This document shows positions 30,522-39,968 of a stretch of DNA of 64,000 nt, in pieces. Origin of the DNA: Pseudoglutamicibacter cumminsii (GTDB lineage: Bacteria > Actinomycetota > Actinomycetes > Actinomycetales > Micrococcaceae). The notes below the pieces were generated by a model. The model was not told where the DNA came from and ran no database searches. It worked only from the letters and a program-made list of their open reading frames with translations. The stretch's first letter is position 1. The number at the start of each line of letters is the position of its first letter. A program made the position numbers and the translations under genes. The stretch is from NCBI RefSeq assembly GCF_016907775.1, contig NZ_JAFBCO010000001.1, forward strand, positions 496,001-560,000, written 5' to 3'.

Positions 30522-33341
30522 CTACTCGCTCTTCTTCTTAGCGGTAGACGTCCGTTTGGTCGCGGTTGTTTTCTTAGCCGCTGTGGTCTTGCGAGTGGTC
30601 GTCTTGCGTGCGGCTGGCTTCTTGGCCGTCGTCTTCTTTGCGGTCGTTCCGCCCTTCGCGGCGACCTTGGCACGCTTCTCCATGAGCAAGTCGATCGCCT
30701 GCTCCTTGGTCAGTTGCTCGACGGTTGTGCCGCGAGGGATCGTGACGTTCGTCTTGCCGTCAGTGATGTAATCACCGAAACGGCCCGACTTCACGACAAT
30801 CTTGCCGCCCGAGTTCGGGTCCTCACCGAACTCAGCCAACGGCGGCTTAGCTGCACCGCGGCCACGCTGCTTCGGCTGAGCATAGATCTCACGGGCCTGC
30901 TCCTCAGTGACCGTGAAAATCTCTTCCTCGGTCTGCAGCGAGCGGTAGTCCATGCCCTTCTTGAGGTACGGACCAAAGCGACCATTCGCCGCCACAATCT
31001 CCGTACCGTCGGCATCCGTGCCCACGTGCCGTGGAAGCGACATGAGCTTCACGGCCTCTTCGAACGTGACCGTCGCAGGGCTCATCCCCTTGAACAAGCT
31101 CGCGGTCTTAGGCTTCTGCTTAGCCGGCTTCTTCTTCGGCTTCGGGTTTCCGTTCTTGTAGTACTCGGTCGGGATCGAATCGTAATAAGCCTGAAGCTCT
31201 TCCTCCGTCATCTCCGGAATAACCTCAGTCACGTACGGACCGTAACGGCCATCCTTAGCCACAATCATGTGGCCAGTCTCCGGGTGGCGGCCCAGCTCGC
31301 GGTCACCCTCAACAGCGGCATCCATGAGCTCCTGGGCCTTCTGCGGCGTCAACTCATCCGGAGCCAAATCCTCAGGAACGTTCGCACGCAACGGCTCCTT
31401 GCCCGGCTCGGCATCCTCAGGCAGAGCCTTCTCAAGATACGGGCCGAACTTACCCACACGCAACGTGATGTCATCCGTGATCTTGATCGAGTTGATCGCG
31501 CGGGCATCAATCTCGCCCAAGTGATCAACGACGTTCTTCAAACCCTCGGCAGCGCTGTCACCGAAATAGAACGACGACAACCAGTCCTCATTCTTGAGCT
31601 GGCCAGCGGCGATCTTATCCAGGTCGTCCTCAAGACGAGCCGTGAAATCGTAATCCACGTACTGGCCGAAATGCTCCTCGAGCAGGCGGATCACCGAAAA
31701 CGCGGTCCACGACGGAACCAGCGCGCCACCACGCTTGGTGACATAACCGCGGTCCATGATCGTAGAAATCGTCGGCGCATACGTCGACGGACGGCCGATC
31801 TCACGCTTCTCAAGCTCAGCTACAATCGAGGCTTCCGTGTAGCGAGCCGGAGGCGTCGTCTTATGGCCCTCCGCCTCAACGTCCTGGCTCGTCAACGCAT
31901 CACCCTGCGCCAACTTAGGCAACCGAACCTGCTGGCCCTTCTCCTTCGCCTCCTCGCTCTTACCTTCCTCATAAGCAGCAAGGAAACCAGGGAACGTGAT
32001 GACCGTACCCGAGGCCGAGAACTCAGCCACGCGACCATCCGCTGCCTCACCCTGAACCTTGACCGTGGCCGTCGAACCCTTCGCATCAGCCATCTGCGAA
32101 GCCACAGTGCGCTTCCAGATCAGCTCATACAGACGGAACTCATCTGGGCTCAAAACATTTTTGACCTGCGCCGGGGTGCGGAACGAATCCCCCGCCGGAC
32201 GGATCGCCTCGTGAGCCTCCTGCGCGGCAGCATTCTTCGAAGAATACACGCGCGGCTTCGGAGCCACATGATCCGCACCATACAGCTCAGCGATCTGGCG
32301 GCGAGCAGCGTTGACCGCCTCACCCGAAAGGCTCACCGAGTCGGTACGCATATACGTGATGAAACCGTTCTCATACAGACGCTGCGCAACCTGCATCGTG
32401 ACCCGCGACGAGAAACGAAGCTTCCGCGAAGCATCCTGCTGCAGGGTCGAGGTCGTAAACGGAGCAAAAGGACGACGCGTGTACGGCTTCTCCTCAACCG
32501 AAACCACAGAACACGACGCACCAGCCAGCCCATCAGCCAACGACGACGCATCGGCTTCCTTCAGGACCACCACATCGGCCTTCTGAGCCGCTGGACGCAG
32601 CTGGCCCTCATCGTTAAAGTCACGGCCCGTAGCAACACGGCGGCCGTCAACCTGCGTCAAACGCGCCCGGAATGCCTCGCCAGAGCCCGCAACGAACTCA
32701 CCAGAAACATCCCAATACTCCGCCGGAACGAACGCCATGCGCTCACGCTCACGCTCAACCACCAGCCGCGTGGCCACAGACTGCACACGGCCAGCCGAAA
32801 GCCCAGGGCCCACCTTGCGCCACAAAACCGGGGAAATCTCATAACCGTAAATACGGTCCAAAATACGGCGGGTCTCCTGCGCATCCACCAGATCCATATC
32901 CAGATCACGCAGGTTCTCAAGAGCGCGCTGAACCGATTCCTTGGTGATCTCCGTGAAGGTCATCCGGTACACCGGCACCTTAGGCTTCAAAACCTCCAAA
33001 AGGTGCCACGAAATCGCTTCGCCCTCACGGTCGGCATCGGTCGCGAGATACAGAGCATCAGCATCCTTGAGCTCACGCTTCAGATCCGTAACCCGCTTCT
33101 TCTTGTCCGGGTACACCACGTAGTAGGGCTCGAAACCGTGATCCACGTCCACCGCGAACTTACCCACGGACGTCTTCTTCAACTCCGCAGGCAGCTCTTT
33201 AGGCTGCGGCAAGTCACGAATGTGACCCACCGACGCGTCCACGACGAAACCATCACCCAAGTACTTGGCAATGGACTTACTCTTCGCCGGGGACTCGACG
33301 ATCACGAGCTTCTTACCGGTTTTATTCTTAGTGGCGGGCAC
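30522..33341 (-). CDS. topA: DNA topoisomerase I TopA
   Basis: This 939-aa type IA topoisomerase relaxes negative supercoils. An N-terminal TOPRIM domain shows KLVIVESPAKSKSIAKYLG and the acidic triad ATDADREGEA. The catalytic tyrosine is Tyr330 in FITYMRTDS. The C-terminus has repeated PRYGPYV/GRFGPYL/GRFGDYI-type domains and ends in a Lys/Ala/Thr-rich basic tail of about 50 residues instead of zinc fingers, as is typical of actinobacteria. GTG 33341 is chosen because GAGGAG precedes it. Longer upstream reading (to 33374) lacks similarity. Confidence 0.96.
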   Translation of the reverse strand: MPATKNKTGKKLVIVESPAKSKSIAKYLGDGFVVDASVGHIRDLPQPKELPAELKKTSVGKFAVDVDHGFEPYYVVYPDKKKRVTDLKRELKDADALYLATDADREGEAISWHLLEVLKPKVPVYRMTFTEITKESVQRALENLRDLDMDLVDAQETRRILDRIYGYEISPVLWRKVGPGLSAGRVQSVATRLVVERERERMAFVPAEYWDVSGEFVAGSGEAFRARLTQVDGRRVATGRDFNDEGQLRPAAQKADVVVLKEADASSLADGLAGASCSVVSVEEKPYTRRPFAPFTTSTLQQDASRKLRFSSRVTMQVAQRLYENGFITYMRTDSVSLSGEAVNAARRQIAELYGADHVAPKPRVYSSKNAAAQEAHEAIRPAGDSFRTPAQVKNVLSPDEFRLYELIWKRTVASQMADAKGSTATVKVQGEAADGRVAEFSASGTVITFPGFLAAYEEGKSEEAKEKGQQVRLPKLAQGDALTSQDVEAEGHKTTPPARYTEASIVAELEKREIGRPSTYAPTISTIMDRGYVTKRGGALVPSWTAFSVIRLLEEHFGQYVDYDFTARLEDDLDKIAAGQLKNEDWLSSFYFGDSAAEGLKNVVDHLGEIDARAINSIKITDDITLRVGKFGPYLEKALPEDAEPGKEPLRANVPEDLAPDELTPQKAQELMDAAVEGDRELGRHPETGHMIVAKDGRYGPYVTEVIPEMTEEELQAYYDSIPTEYYKNGNPKPKKKPAKQKPKTASLFKGMSPATVTFEEAVKLMSLPRHVGTDADGTEIVAANGRFGPYLKKGMDYRSLQTEEEIFTVTEEQAREIYAQPKQRGRGAAKPPLAEFGEDPNSGGKIVVKSGRFGDYITDGKTNVTIPRGTTVEQLTKEQAIDLLMEKRAKVAAKGGTTAKKTTAKKPAARKTTTRKTTAAKKTTATKRTSTAKKKSE

Positions 33342-33518
33342 AGCACTCCTCGAAACCCGACAGGTGAGACACACCGGACGGCATGCCCCTCATCAGTTCC
33401 TAACCCTAGCGTGCCAAACGTATCGCACGCTTGTCACCACGAGTTAATCTGCGCCACGCGTTACACCGCGTGGACTGCTCGGGGCGTGTTCTGCTCGCGT
33501 CGCTGACTCAGTGCCGCC

Positions 33519-33548
33519 GGGTTACGGATGCAAGGGTTACGGGCGCAA
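33519..33548. repeat. 15-bp tandem repeat, two copies
   Basis: GGGTTACGGATGCAA and GGGTTACGGGCGCAA (two differences) are adjacent at 33519-33533 and 33534-33548, in the gap between topA and the winged-helix regulator, just beyond the latter's stop. Confidence 0.75.
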
Positions 33549-33560
33549 AGCGAGAGCTGC

Positions 33561-34325
33561 TTAGGGCGTGAACGGGATCGGGCTGATCCCCTTCTCGCCA
33601 GGGAACGGACGCGAACGGTCCGGAAGCCCCGAGAGTAAGTAATAGGTACGGCGACGCGGAACGTCCGGATCCTCCGCCTCGCGCGAGCGAGCCGTGAACT
33701 CCTCCTCGAGCTCACTCAGCCGCTGCAGAAATTCTTTCTCGGTTTCTTCATCCAAGAACAACGAACCGAAATACATGTACGCCGGGGCGGGCCCTTCCGA
33801 ATCAGCGCGACGGTTCTGCTCGCGGTACTCGATCTCCGCGATCAGCTTCTCGCGGTACGCGTCCAGCCGCGTCTTCGCGTAATCCGTCAACTGCGTCGGC
33901 TGGCCACCGCTCGACGCCGTCATGACCGAATCGCCTGTGGCCCGCCAGTGCCGCTCGCGGCCGTCACTCACAACACCCTCTGGCGGGGAAACCCGCTTAA
34001 CGAGGCCGAAACGCTCCAACTCACGCAAGTGATAACTCATCGCCGACGGCGTCAACCCCGTCAGCTCCGCAAGCTCAGTAGCCGTGCGCGTTGAGCGCGA
34101 ACCGAACAACTCATCGATCGCCAAAACCCGTGCACGGTGCGTCAACGCCTTGATCGCCTTCGGGTCCGTCACCACAATCTGGCGGCCATCGCCCGCATCG
34201 ATCGTCGCCGTTGCATCCGCAGCCGGGCCAGCAAGGACATCAACCTTCGCCGGCGCGGCCGAAGCGGCGGAAGTCCGGCGACGGCCGGTCACCTTTGAAT
34301 CATTCGGATCGGAAATAGGCGACAT
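33561..34325 (-). CDS. Winged-helix (ArsR-like) transcriptional regulator
   Basis: This 254-aa protein has a low-complexity N-terminus of about 55 residues, then a winged helix (about 60-130). The pattern is KALTHRARVLAIDELF, then ELAELTGLTPSAMSYHLREL and the wing RHWRAT. A helical C-terminal half is rich in Glu and Arg, with EIEYREQNRR and EKEFLQRLSELEEEF. This is the HTH_20 type; the ligand and targets are unknown. ATG 34325 is chosen over a further upstream ATG because GGGGG lies upstream. A near-consensus Crp site lies 85 nt before the start. Confidence 0.78.
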   Translation of the reverse strand: MSPISDPNDSKVTGRRRTSAASAAPAKVDVLAGPAADATATIDAGDGRQIVVTDPKAIKALTHRARVLAIDELFGSRSTRTATELAELTGLTPSAMSYHLRELERFGLVKRVSPPEGVVSDGRERHWRATGDSVMTASSGGQPTQLTDYAKTRLDAYREKLIAEIEYREQNRRADSEGPAPAYMYFGSLFLDEETEKEFLQRLSELEEEFTARSREAEDPDVPRRRTYYLLSGLPDRSRPFPGEKGISPIPFTP

Positions 34326-34409
34326 ACAACAACCCCCGAACAAGCCAGGACACCCTAGCGCAACGACAACCCACAGACAATAACTGCAGACCCTTTAATT
34401 ATCCCACAA

Positions 34410-34425
34410 TGTGGAGTAAATCACA
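34410..34425. promoter_or_regulatory. Crp/GlxR-like site upstream of the winged-helix regulator
   Basis: TGTGGAGTAAATCACA matches the consensus TGTGANNTANNTCACA in all but one position (G for A in the first half). It lies in the 118-bp gap between the methyltransferase 3' end and the regulator start. Confidence 0.45.
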
Positions 34426-34443
34426 TCGCCTGCCAAGGCTTTA

Positions 34444-36126
34444 TCACTCCAGAACCAGCAAACCCTGGCGCAACAAGACAGCCGCGAAATCAACCAAACC
34501 ACTCACCTGCTGCGCTGTGCTTTCTTGGGTTGCAGCACTTTCCTGATGTGTAGCGCTTTCCTGAACTGCACCATCCTGATCTGCCGCGCCGCCGGACGTC
34601 AACTCCACGACCGCCGCCGCCAACGCACCCACCGGAACATCACCATCGCACGCCGAAAGCAAACCAGCCTGCTCGGTCGTCAACGCATGCGTGCGACGCA
34701 GCCCCGAACCCTGCCGCAAGATCAGCATCTGCGGATGCGGATCCAACGGCTTGCCATACGACTCAACCGTCACATCATCCGCAACAACAGCGCGCACTGA
34801 CGCCACATCGACGCCCACCAATGCATCGGCCGCTGTGATCTCGCGCTCAAGCCACGGCCCCAAAGGAGAATCCACCTCACGCAAAATCTCCTCGAACACG
34901 CGCCCCACACCGTGCGCGCGGCCCGGTTCGGGGCGCCTCAGCCACACGTAACCAAAGCCAACGCCCTCGACATCGCGCGAGGCGAAATCCTCAAGATACT
35001 CACCGAAGCGCCGCTGGGCGGCCGCCGGGTCACGATCCTCCGAAGCATCCCGCAACCACATCTGCGCATAATCAGCGGGCGACTCAACATCGCGCTGAAT
35101 CACCCACGCCTCGAGGTCTTCCGGCGTCCACTCATCCAAGCGCTCAGCCCAGTGAGCGCCGGACGGGATCTCCCAGTTCGCCAGCATCTGAGCCGTACCG
35201 CCCGGGGCCAAAACCTCGCCCAGGCCGCGCCACAAAGTTTCCACCAACTGGTCGCCCGGGAGGCCACCATCCCGGTACGTGAAACGATCCTCCTCAGTCT
35301 CGCCCGCAGTGCGAGGCGTGATCACAAACGGTGGATTCGAAACCGCCAGATCGAACTGCCGCCCCGCAACCGGTTCCAACAACGAACCCTGCAGCAAGGT
35401 CAGTCGGGCATCCATATCAGCGGGATCGATACCCAACTGCTCATGATTCAGCAGGGCGTTGAAACGCGTGAACGCCAGCGCACGTTCGGAGAGGTCTGTA
35501 GCCGTCACGTGCTTGGCATGACGCAACAAATGGAACGTCTGAATACCGCAGCCAACACCCACATCCAACGCCGCATCAACCTCACGGCGCACCGTATTCG
35601 CCGCCAACGTCAACGACGCCTGACCAATCCCCAACACATGGTCCTTACGCAAAACACCCTCACGATGATGCGCACCAACATCCGATGCGACCCACAGCTC
35701 CAAGCCATCATCCGCCGCGTGCGGGCGCAGATCCACCGCGGCGCGAACCCCACCACCAGGGACCGGCTCGACCAAACCCAGGCGCGTCAAACCCTCGACG
35801 CCAACACCCGGCATCGCCGCGGCCAACTCAGCGGCATCAACCACACCACCCAAAACAAAAACCTCAACCAGCGACGCCAGACCGGCATCCGAACCGACCG
35901 TCGACTCCGGGTTGCCCGTCGCTTCCGAGCCGTCGGTACCGGCGGCACGGGCCTGCGCAACAGCCCACCGAGCCGCCGCTGGTTGCTCACGGACCAACGC
36001 ATCCATCGCGTCTTCGCCCACCAACGCAACAACCGCATCGAACGTGAAACGAGCCGCCGCAAGATCAGCCCGCAACACAGCAACATCCTCAGACGAAGAA
36101 AACACAGGAAAATCCGGAGAAACCAT
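34444..36126 (-). CDS. Class I SAM-dependent methyltransferase with NPPF motif
   Basis: This 560-aa protein's middle third is a Rossmann methyltransferase with the SAM-binding motif DVGVGCGIQTFHLL and the catalytic NPPF (in LAVSNPPFVITPR). That motif indicates methylation of an amide or exocyclic nitrogen in rRNA, protein or DNA (PrmC/RsmC-like). The N-terminal 150 residues and the C-terminal 150 are not recognisable enzymes. A Gln/Ser-rich segment with repeated QESA/QEST units sits near the C-terminus. The ATG start at 36126 has TAGACT 6 nt upstream. The target is unknown. Confidence 0.82.
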   Translation of the reverse strand: MVSPDFPVFSSSEDVAVLRADLAAARFTFDAVVALVGEDAMDALVREQPAAARWAVAQARAAGTDGSEATGNPESTVGSDAGLASLVEVFVLGGVVDAAELAAAMPGVGVEGLTRLGLVEPVPGGGVRAAVDLRPHAADDGLELWVASDVGAHHREGVLRKDHVLGIGQASLTLAANTVRREVDAALDVGVGCGIQTFHLLRHAKHVTATDLSERALAFTRFNALLNHEQLGIDPADMDARLTLLQGSLLEPVAGRQFDLAVSNPPFVITPRTAGETEEDRFTYRDGGLPGDQLVETLWRGLGEVLAPGGTAQMLANWEIPSGAHWAERLDEWTPEDLEAWVIQRDVESPADYAQMWLRDASEDRDPAAAQRRFGEYLEDFASRDVEGVGFGYVWLRRPEPGRAHGVGRVFEEILREVDSPLGPWLEREITAADALVGVDVASVRAVVADDVTVESYGKPLDPHPQMLILRQGSGLRRTHALTTEQAGLLSACDGDVPVGALAAAVVELTSGGAADQDGAVQESATHQESAATQESTAQQVSGLVDFAAVLLRQGLLVLE

Positions 36127-36132
36127 GACAAC

Positions 36133-36138
36133 AGTCTA
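36133..36138 (-). promoter_or_regulatory. -10 hexamer TAGACT (leaderless start of methyltransferase gene)
   Basis: TAGACT on the minus strand is followed by 6 nt and then ATG 36126. Confidence 0.6.
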
Positions 36139-36211
36139 AATAGATGCTGTGAAACAGGCCGCGGGAAGAGACATATTTTCACCAGAAGCCCCGTTACTTC
36201 GCAGTAGGTTG

Positions 36212-36217
36212 TAGGCT
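36212..36217 (+). promoter_or_regulatory. -10 hexamer TAGGCT (leaderless start of GNAT gene)
   Basis: TAGGCT ends 7 nt before ATG 36225, and no Shine-Dalgarno is present. Confidence 0.5.
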
Positions 36218-36224
36218 TCAAAGC

Positions 36225-36923
36225 ATGAACGGTATTGCAAGCGATGAGCTCATCGGCACCTGGGTCAAAGGCTGGGCCGAAGCCCGGGGCTTCGACACCT
36301 ACCACGAAGGACCAGTCCACGCCTACCGCCGAACAGGTCAAGACGAAGCCCACTGGGAATACGTCGTCCACGAACCCGACAACGAACTGCTGCAAAAACT
36401 CGCACACATGATGCAAGAACACAGCGGTCAACGCCTCACCGTCTTCACCGAAGACCCCGACAGCATGCCTGATAAAGTCCACGAAGTGGGCCTCCGCGTC
36501 GTCGCTAACCGCGAAGTCATGATGACCAGCCCGATGGCCGCGCAAGACGTCGAGGCACCCATCACCGAAGACAGCCTCGTCTGGCAAGAAAAGCGCGACG
36601 GAGCCCACACCTGGGTCTCCCTCCACCGCCGCGAAGACGGAGCCGTCCTCGCATCCGGACACATGGCATCCATCGGCGACTACGCAGTATTCGACCGCAT
36701 CGTCACCGCACCAGACCAGCGCCGCAAAGGCTACGGGACGCTCGTGACCCGCTACCTCGCATCCGTCGCGACCGAAACCGACGCCGAATACGGCCTCCTC
36801 GTCGCATCAACCGACGGCTACGAGCTCTACCACCACCTCGGCTGGACCCTGCTCGGCGCGATGCTCGCGATCGAAACCCCAGACGAAGCCGACGACACCG
36901 CACGCACCGACCACACGAGCTAA
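36225..36923 (+). CDS. GNAT family N-acetyltransferase
   Basis: This 232-aa protein has a C-terminal GNAT domain. The acetyl-CoA pyrophosphate-binding loop is DQRRKGYGTLVTRYL (about residues 164-178), preceded by the strand FDRIVTAP and followed by YGLLVASTDGYELYHHLGW. The N-terminal 100 residues lack clear homology and may determine substrate. The acceptor is unknown. The gene is transcribed divergently from the methyltransferase and ends in a strong terminator. Confidence 0.87.
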   Translation: MNGIASDELIGTWVKGWAEARGFDTYHEGPVHAYRRTGQDEAHWEYVVHEPDNELLQKLAHMMQEHSGQRLTVFTEDPDSMPDKVHEVGLRVVANREVMMTSPMAAQDVEAPITEDSLVWQEKRDGAHTWVSLHRREDGAVLASGHMASIGDYAVFDRIVTAPDQRRKGYGTLVTRYLASVATETDAEYGLLVASTDGYELYHHLGWTLLGAMLAIETPDEADDTARTDHTS

Positions 36924-36960
36924 CGCTGGCTCAGTGCTGGCGAGCACGGTCACAAGCCAC

Positions 36961-36998
36961 GGCGTCGCCCCTCACCATTGAGGGCGACGCCAACGCTT
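36961..36998 (+). terminator. Terminator after the GNAT gene
   Basis: The stem GGCGTCGCCC pairs perfectly with GGGCGACGCC, with an inner TCA/TGA, and is followed by CTTTT. Confidence 0.8.
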
Positions 36999-37099
36999 TT
37001 AAGGCGAGCGCTATGCAGCCGGCGCCATTTTGGAACCAGCGCCGCGGGAAGAGGCCAAGCCTGTGGGAAGATGCAAGGGACACTAGAGATGTAGGAGTC

Positions 37100-39514
37100 A
37101 TGAAAGATTTCCGGACACTGGTCCCCTTGCTGGGCCGCGGCGATGAACCCGAGACACTACGGCACGTCCGGGTGCTCCCCTCCCGCGAAGCCGAGTACGC
37201 GCCCTGGCCTGAATGGCTCCACACCGACGCCCGCGATGCGTGGGAGAAGGCCGGCATCCCCCAGCCGTACCGGCACCAGGTCGACGCCGCCAACCTCATC
37301 CATGCCGGCAACGACACGATCATCGCGACCGGAACCGCCTCCGGTAAATCACTCACCTACCTCATGCCCCTGCTCGATGCGCTGACCCGCGGAGCACGCG
37401 TAGCCCGCACGCCAAACGACACGGCTGACCCGGCCACAGGCGCTGATGCTGGCCCCGTCGCTACTGCTGAAGCTGAAGCCACCGTGCTTTCAGGCGGGCG
37501 CGGCGAAGCGACTGCCCTCTATATAGCGCCAACCAAAGCTCTTGCCGGAGACCAGCACACCAGCATCCTGGAACTCGACGTACCCGGTGTTAGAGCCGCA
37601 ACCTACGACGGCGACACCGCACCCGAGGAACGGCGCTGGGTACGGGACCACGCCAACCTCGTACTCACCAACCCGGACATGCTCCATTACGGGATCCTGC
37701 CGAACCACACACGGTGGGCGCCGTTCCTGCGGAAACTGACCCACATCGTCGTGGATGAGGCGCACTTTTACCGAGGGGTTTTCGGTTCCCACGTCGCGGT
37801 GCTGTTGCGGCGCCTGCTGCGGATTGCGGAGCATTACGGTGCTCGCGTGCGGGTTGTGGGCGCGAGCGCGACAAGCGCTGAGCCGGCCGAAACGTTCGGC
37901 CGTTTGACGGGTCGGGACACGCAGGCGGTCACGCACGACACTTCTGCAACTGGTGAGACCACCTTGGTGTTGTGGGAGCCACCGCTCACGGACCGGCGCG
38001 GTGAGAACGGCGTGTTTTTGCGCCGATCCTTGGTCGCCGAGACCGCTGATTTGATGGCGAACCTGGTTTCGGGGCATGTTCGGACGTTGGCGTTCATCCG
38101 TTCGCGGCGGGGTGCTGAGGCAATTTCGGATTCCGCCCGGCGTCTTCTCGAAGAGGTCGACGAGTCTCTGCCGCGGCGTATTGCTGCGTATAGGTCTGGC
38201 TATTTGCCGCAGGAGCGCCGTGCTTTGGAGGACGCCCTGAGAGCGGGTGAGCTTCTGGGTATGGCTTCGACCTCCGCGCTTGAGTTGGGTATTGATATCT
38301 CCGGCTTGGATGCCGTGCTTGTTGCCGGTTGGCCTGGCACGCGCGCCTCGTTCTTCCAGCAGATCGGCCGTGCTGGGCGCGGTGGGCAGGATTCTTTGGC
38401 GACGTTCATCGCTGGCGATGATCCGTTGGATGCGTTCTTGGCGCATAACCCGGAAACGATGCTGGATTCGGGTGTTGAGGCGAGTGTTTTTGACCCGGCG
38501 AATCCGTATGTATTGCAGCCGCATTTGGCGGCGGCCGCGGCCGAGCTTCCCTTGACCGTGGCCGATGTCGGGTTGTTCGGGGATACCGCTCTGGGGTTGG
38601 TTGAGGACTTGGAAGAGCGCGGTATTTTGCGTCGCCGCCCTTCGGGATGGTTTTGGGTTCACGCGGAGTCGGCTCACGAGTTTGTGGATTTGCGTTCGGT
38701 GGGTGGCGGCCCGCTGCAGGTCATCGACTCTGAGACGGGTGCTGTGATTGCGACGATGGATTCCTCGCAGGCGCATTATCAGGCTCATGAGGGTGCCGTT
38801 TATCTGCATCAGGGGCGCCGCTATGTGGTTGATGTTTTGGATGAAGAGAACCATGTTGTGGTCGCGACCGCGGCTGAACCTGACTTCTATACGCAGGCTC
38901 GGGATGTCACTAGTGTCAAGGTTTTGGGCGTCACGCACCAGGAGAAGTGGGGCGAGATCGGCGTTCATTATGGGGATCTGTTGGTGACGACGCGGGTGGT
39001 TTCTTTCCAGCGGAAGGCGCTGGTTTCTAACGAGATTTTGAGTGAGGAACCGCTCGAGCTTGAGCCTCGTGAACTGTTCACGAAGGGTGTGTGGTTCACG
39101 ATTCCTGAGACCCGCCTGCATTCAGCTGGTGTGGAGGCTGGCGCTATTCCGGGTTCGCTGCATGCCGCGGAGCATGCAGCGATTGGCTTGTTGCCGTTGC
39201 TGGTGACGAGTGACCGCTGGGATATCGGCGGTGTTTCGACTGCGATGCATGTTGACACTGAGTCCCCCACGATTTTTGTGTATGACGGCCACGCCGGTGG
39301 GGCGGGGTTCACGGAGCGCGCGCATGCGATGGCTCCGTTTTGGCTGGAGGCGACGCGTGAAGCGATCCGTACGTGCGAGTGTTCTTCGGGGTGCCCGTCG
39401 TGTGTTCAGTCGCCGAAGTGCGGCAATAAGAACAACCCTCTCGATAAAGCCGGGGCTGTTGCACTGCTTTCGGAGATCCTGCGACTTGTTCCCGCGCAGC
39501 GCAAGCGCCGTTGA
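37100..39514 (+). CDS. DEAH-box helicase with C-terminal DUF1998 cysteine cluster
   Basis: This 804-aa superfamily 2 helicase matches the actinobacterial protein that always neighbours the Tad secretion genes (helicase/secretion neighbourhood), related to MrfA/YprA repair helicases. Motif I is TGTASGKSLTY from about residue 77 and motif II is DEAH at 219-222. Motif VI is QQIGRAGRGGQ, and near the C-terminus lies CECSSGCPSCVQSPKC (about 759-774), the DUF1998 metal-binding cluster. ATG 37100 is chosen because the conserved part begins there; an ATG at 37013 adds 29 dissimilar residues. GC skew of the coding strand reverses partway through the gene. It converges on the TadE-like gene. Confidence 0.9.
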   Translation: MKDFRTLVPLLGRGDEPETLRHVRVLPSREAEYAPWPEWLHTDARDAWEKAGIPQPYRHQVDAANLIHAGNDTIIATGTASGKSLTYLMPLLDALTRGARVARTPNDTADPATGADAGPVATAEAEATVLSGGRGEATALYIAPTKALAGDQHTSILELDVPGVRAATYDGDTAPEERRWVRDHANLVLTNPDMLHYGILPNHTRWAPFLRKLTHIVVDEAHFYRGVFGSHVAVLLRRLLRIAEHYGARVRVVGASATSAEPAETFGRLTGRDTQAVTHDTSATGETTLVLWEPPLTDRRGENGVFLRRSLVAETADLMANLVSGHVRTLAFIRSRRGAEAISDSARRLLEEVDESLPRRIAAYRSGYLPQERRALEDALRAGELLGMASTSALELGIDISGLDAVLVAGWPGTRASFFQQIGRAGRGGQDSLATFIAGDDPLDAFLAHNPETMLDSGVEASVFDPANPYVLQPHLAAAAAELPLTVADVGLFGDTALGLVEDLEERGILRRRPSGWFWVHAESAHEFVDLRSVGGGPLQVIDSETGAVIATMDSSQAHYQAHEGAVYLHQGRRYVVDVLDEENHVVVATAAEPDFYTQARDVTSVKVLGVTHQEKWGEIGVHYGDLLVTTRVVSFQRKALVSNEILSEEPLELEPRELFTKGVWFTIPETRLHSAGVEAGAIPGSLHAAEHAAIGLLPLLVTSDRWDIGGVSTAMHVDTESPTIFVYDGHAGGAGFTERAHAMAPFWLEATREAIRTCECSSGCPSCVQSPKCGNKNNPLDKAGAVALLSEILRLVPAQRKRR

Positions 39515-39529
39515 GCGTGAGCGGTCCCT

Positions 39530-39958
39530 TCATTCTTCTGCCGTGATGGTTGGCGGCCCGGCATAGGACTCGGCTTTCACAGCGGGCAGGGGCCAGCCTT
39601 TGAGCCATCCGGTTCTGTGAGCTTGCGTGACGATGTGCACCGTCGCGCGCTGAGCTGTAGCCTCTCCACGACCAGCGGCCCCGCCACCAGTCAGGAGTGT
39701 GCACCGGGTGAGTTCAGCGTCGTGTTTTGTCGCGATTTCTGCGGCGAGCGCACACGGGTTTCCTGCGGAGATGACTCCGCGGTGCGCGTCGGCTGCGGCG
39801 AGGGCTGCGAGGTCTGCCGCGGTTTTCGCTCGTGCTTGGTCGGCGGTGGATACCGCCCACATCGCGACCCCTAGTGCCGCGATGAGGCCGATGCACAGGA
39901 GCCCTATGACCAACCCGGTTGCGCCGCCGCGGTCCTCCGACCAGTTCGTGGGTTTCAT
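39530..39958 (-). CDS. TadE-like protein of the helicase/secretion neighbourhood (Rv3654c type)
   Basis: This 142-aa protein has an N-terminal hydrophobic helix (about residues 14-36) preceded by DRGGATGLVIG, where a conserved acidic/Gly segment precedes the helix as in pilin-like proteins. A secreted domain with two cysteines (CALAAEIATKHDAELTRC) follows. This is the family of small minor-pilin-like proteins found next to the DEAH helicase. ATG 39958 is chosen for its AAGGACG Shine-Dalgarno. It is last in the Tad cluster, 10 nt after the tadE gene. Confidence 0.82.
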   Translation of the reverse strand: MKPTNWSEDRGGATGLVIGLLCIGLIAALGVAMWAVSTADQARAKTAADLAALAAADAHRGVISAGNPCALAAEIATKHDAELTRCTLLTGGGAAGRGEATAQRATVHIVTQAHRTGWLKGWPLPAVKAESYAGPPTITAEE

Positions 39959-39968
39959 GGCGCCGTCC

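Noticed and set aside
33454-33473. Hairpin CCACGCG/CGCGTGG as a terminator
   Set aside because: The stem is only 7 bp with no T-tract and lies upstream of topA rather than at the end of a gene.
30714-33506. Very long open frame (over 900 codons) on the plus strand opposite topA
   Set aside because: It mirrors the codon phase of topA, is full of Arg/Leu/His and has no recognisable motif. High-GC genes often produce such antisense frames.
34912-36207. Plus-strand frame opposite the methyltransferase
   Set aside because: It is a shadow frame; the minus strand carries SAM-binding and NPPF motifs.
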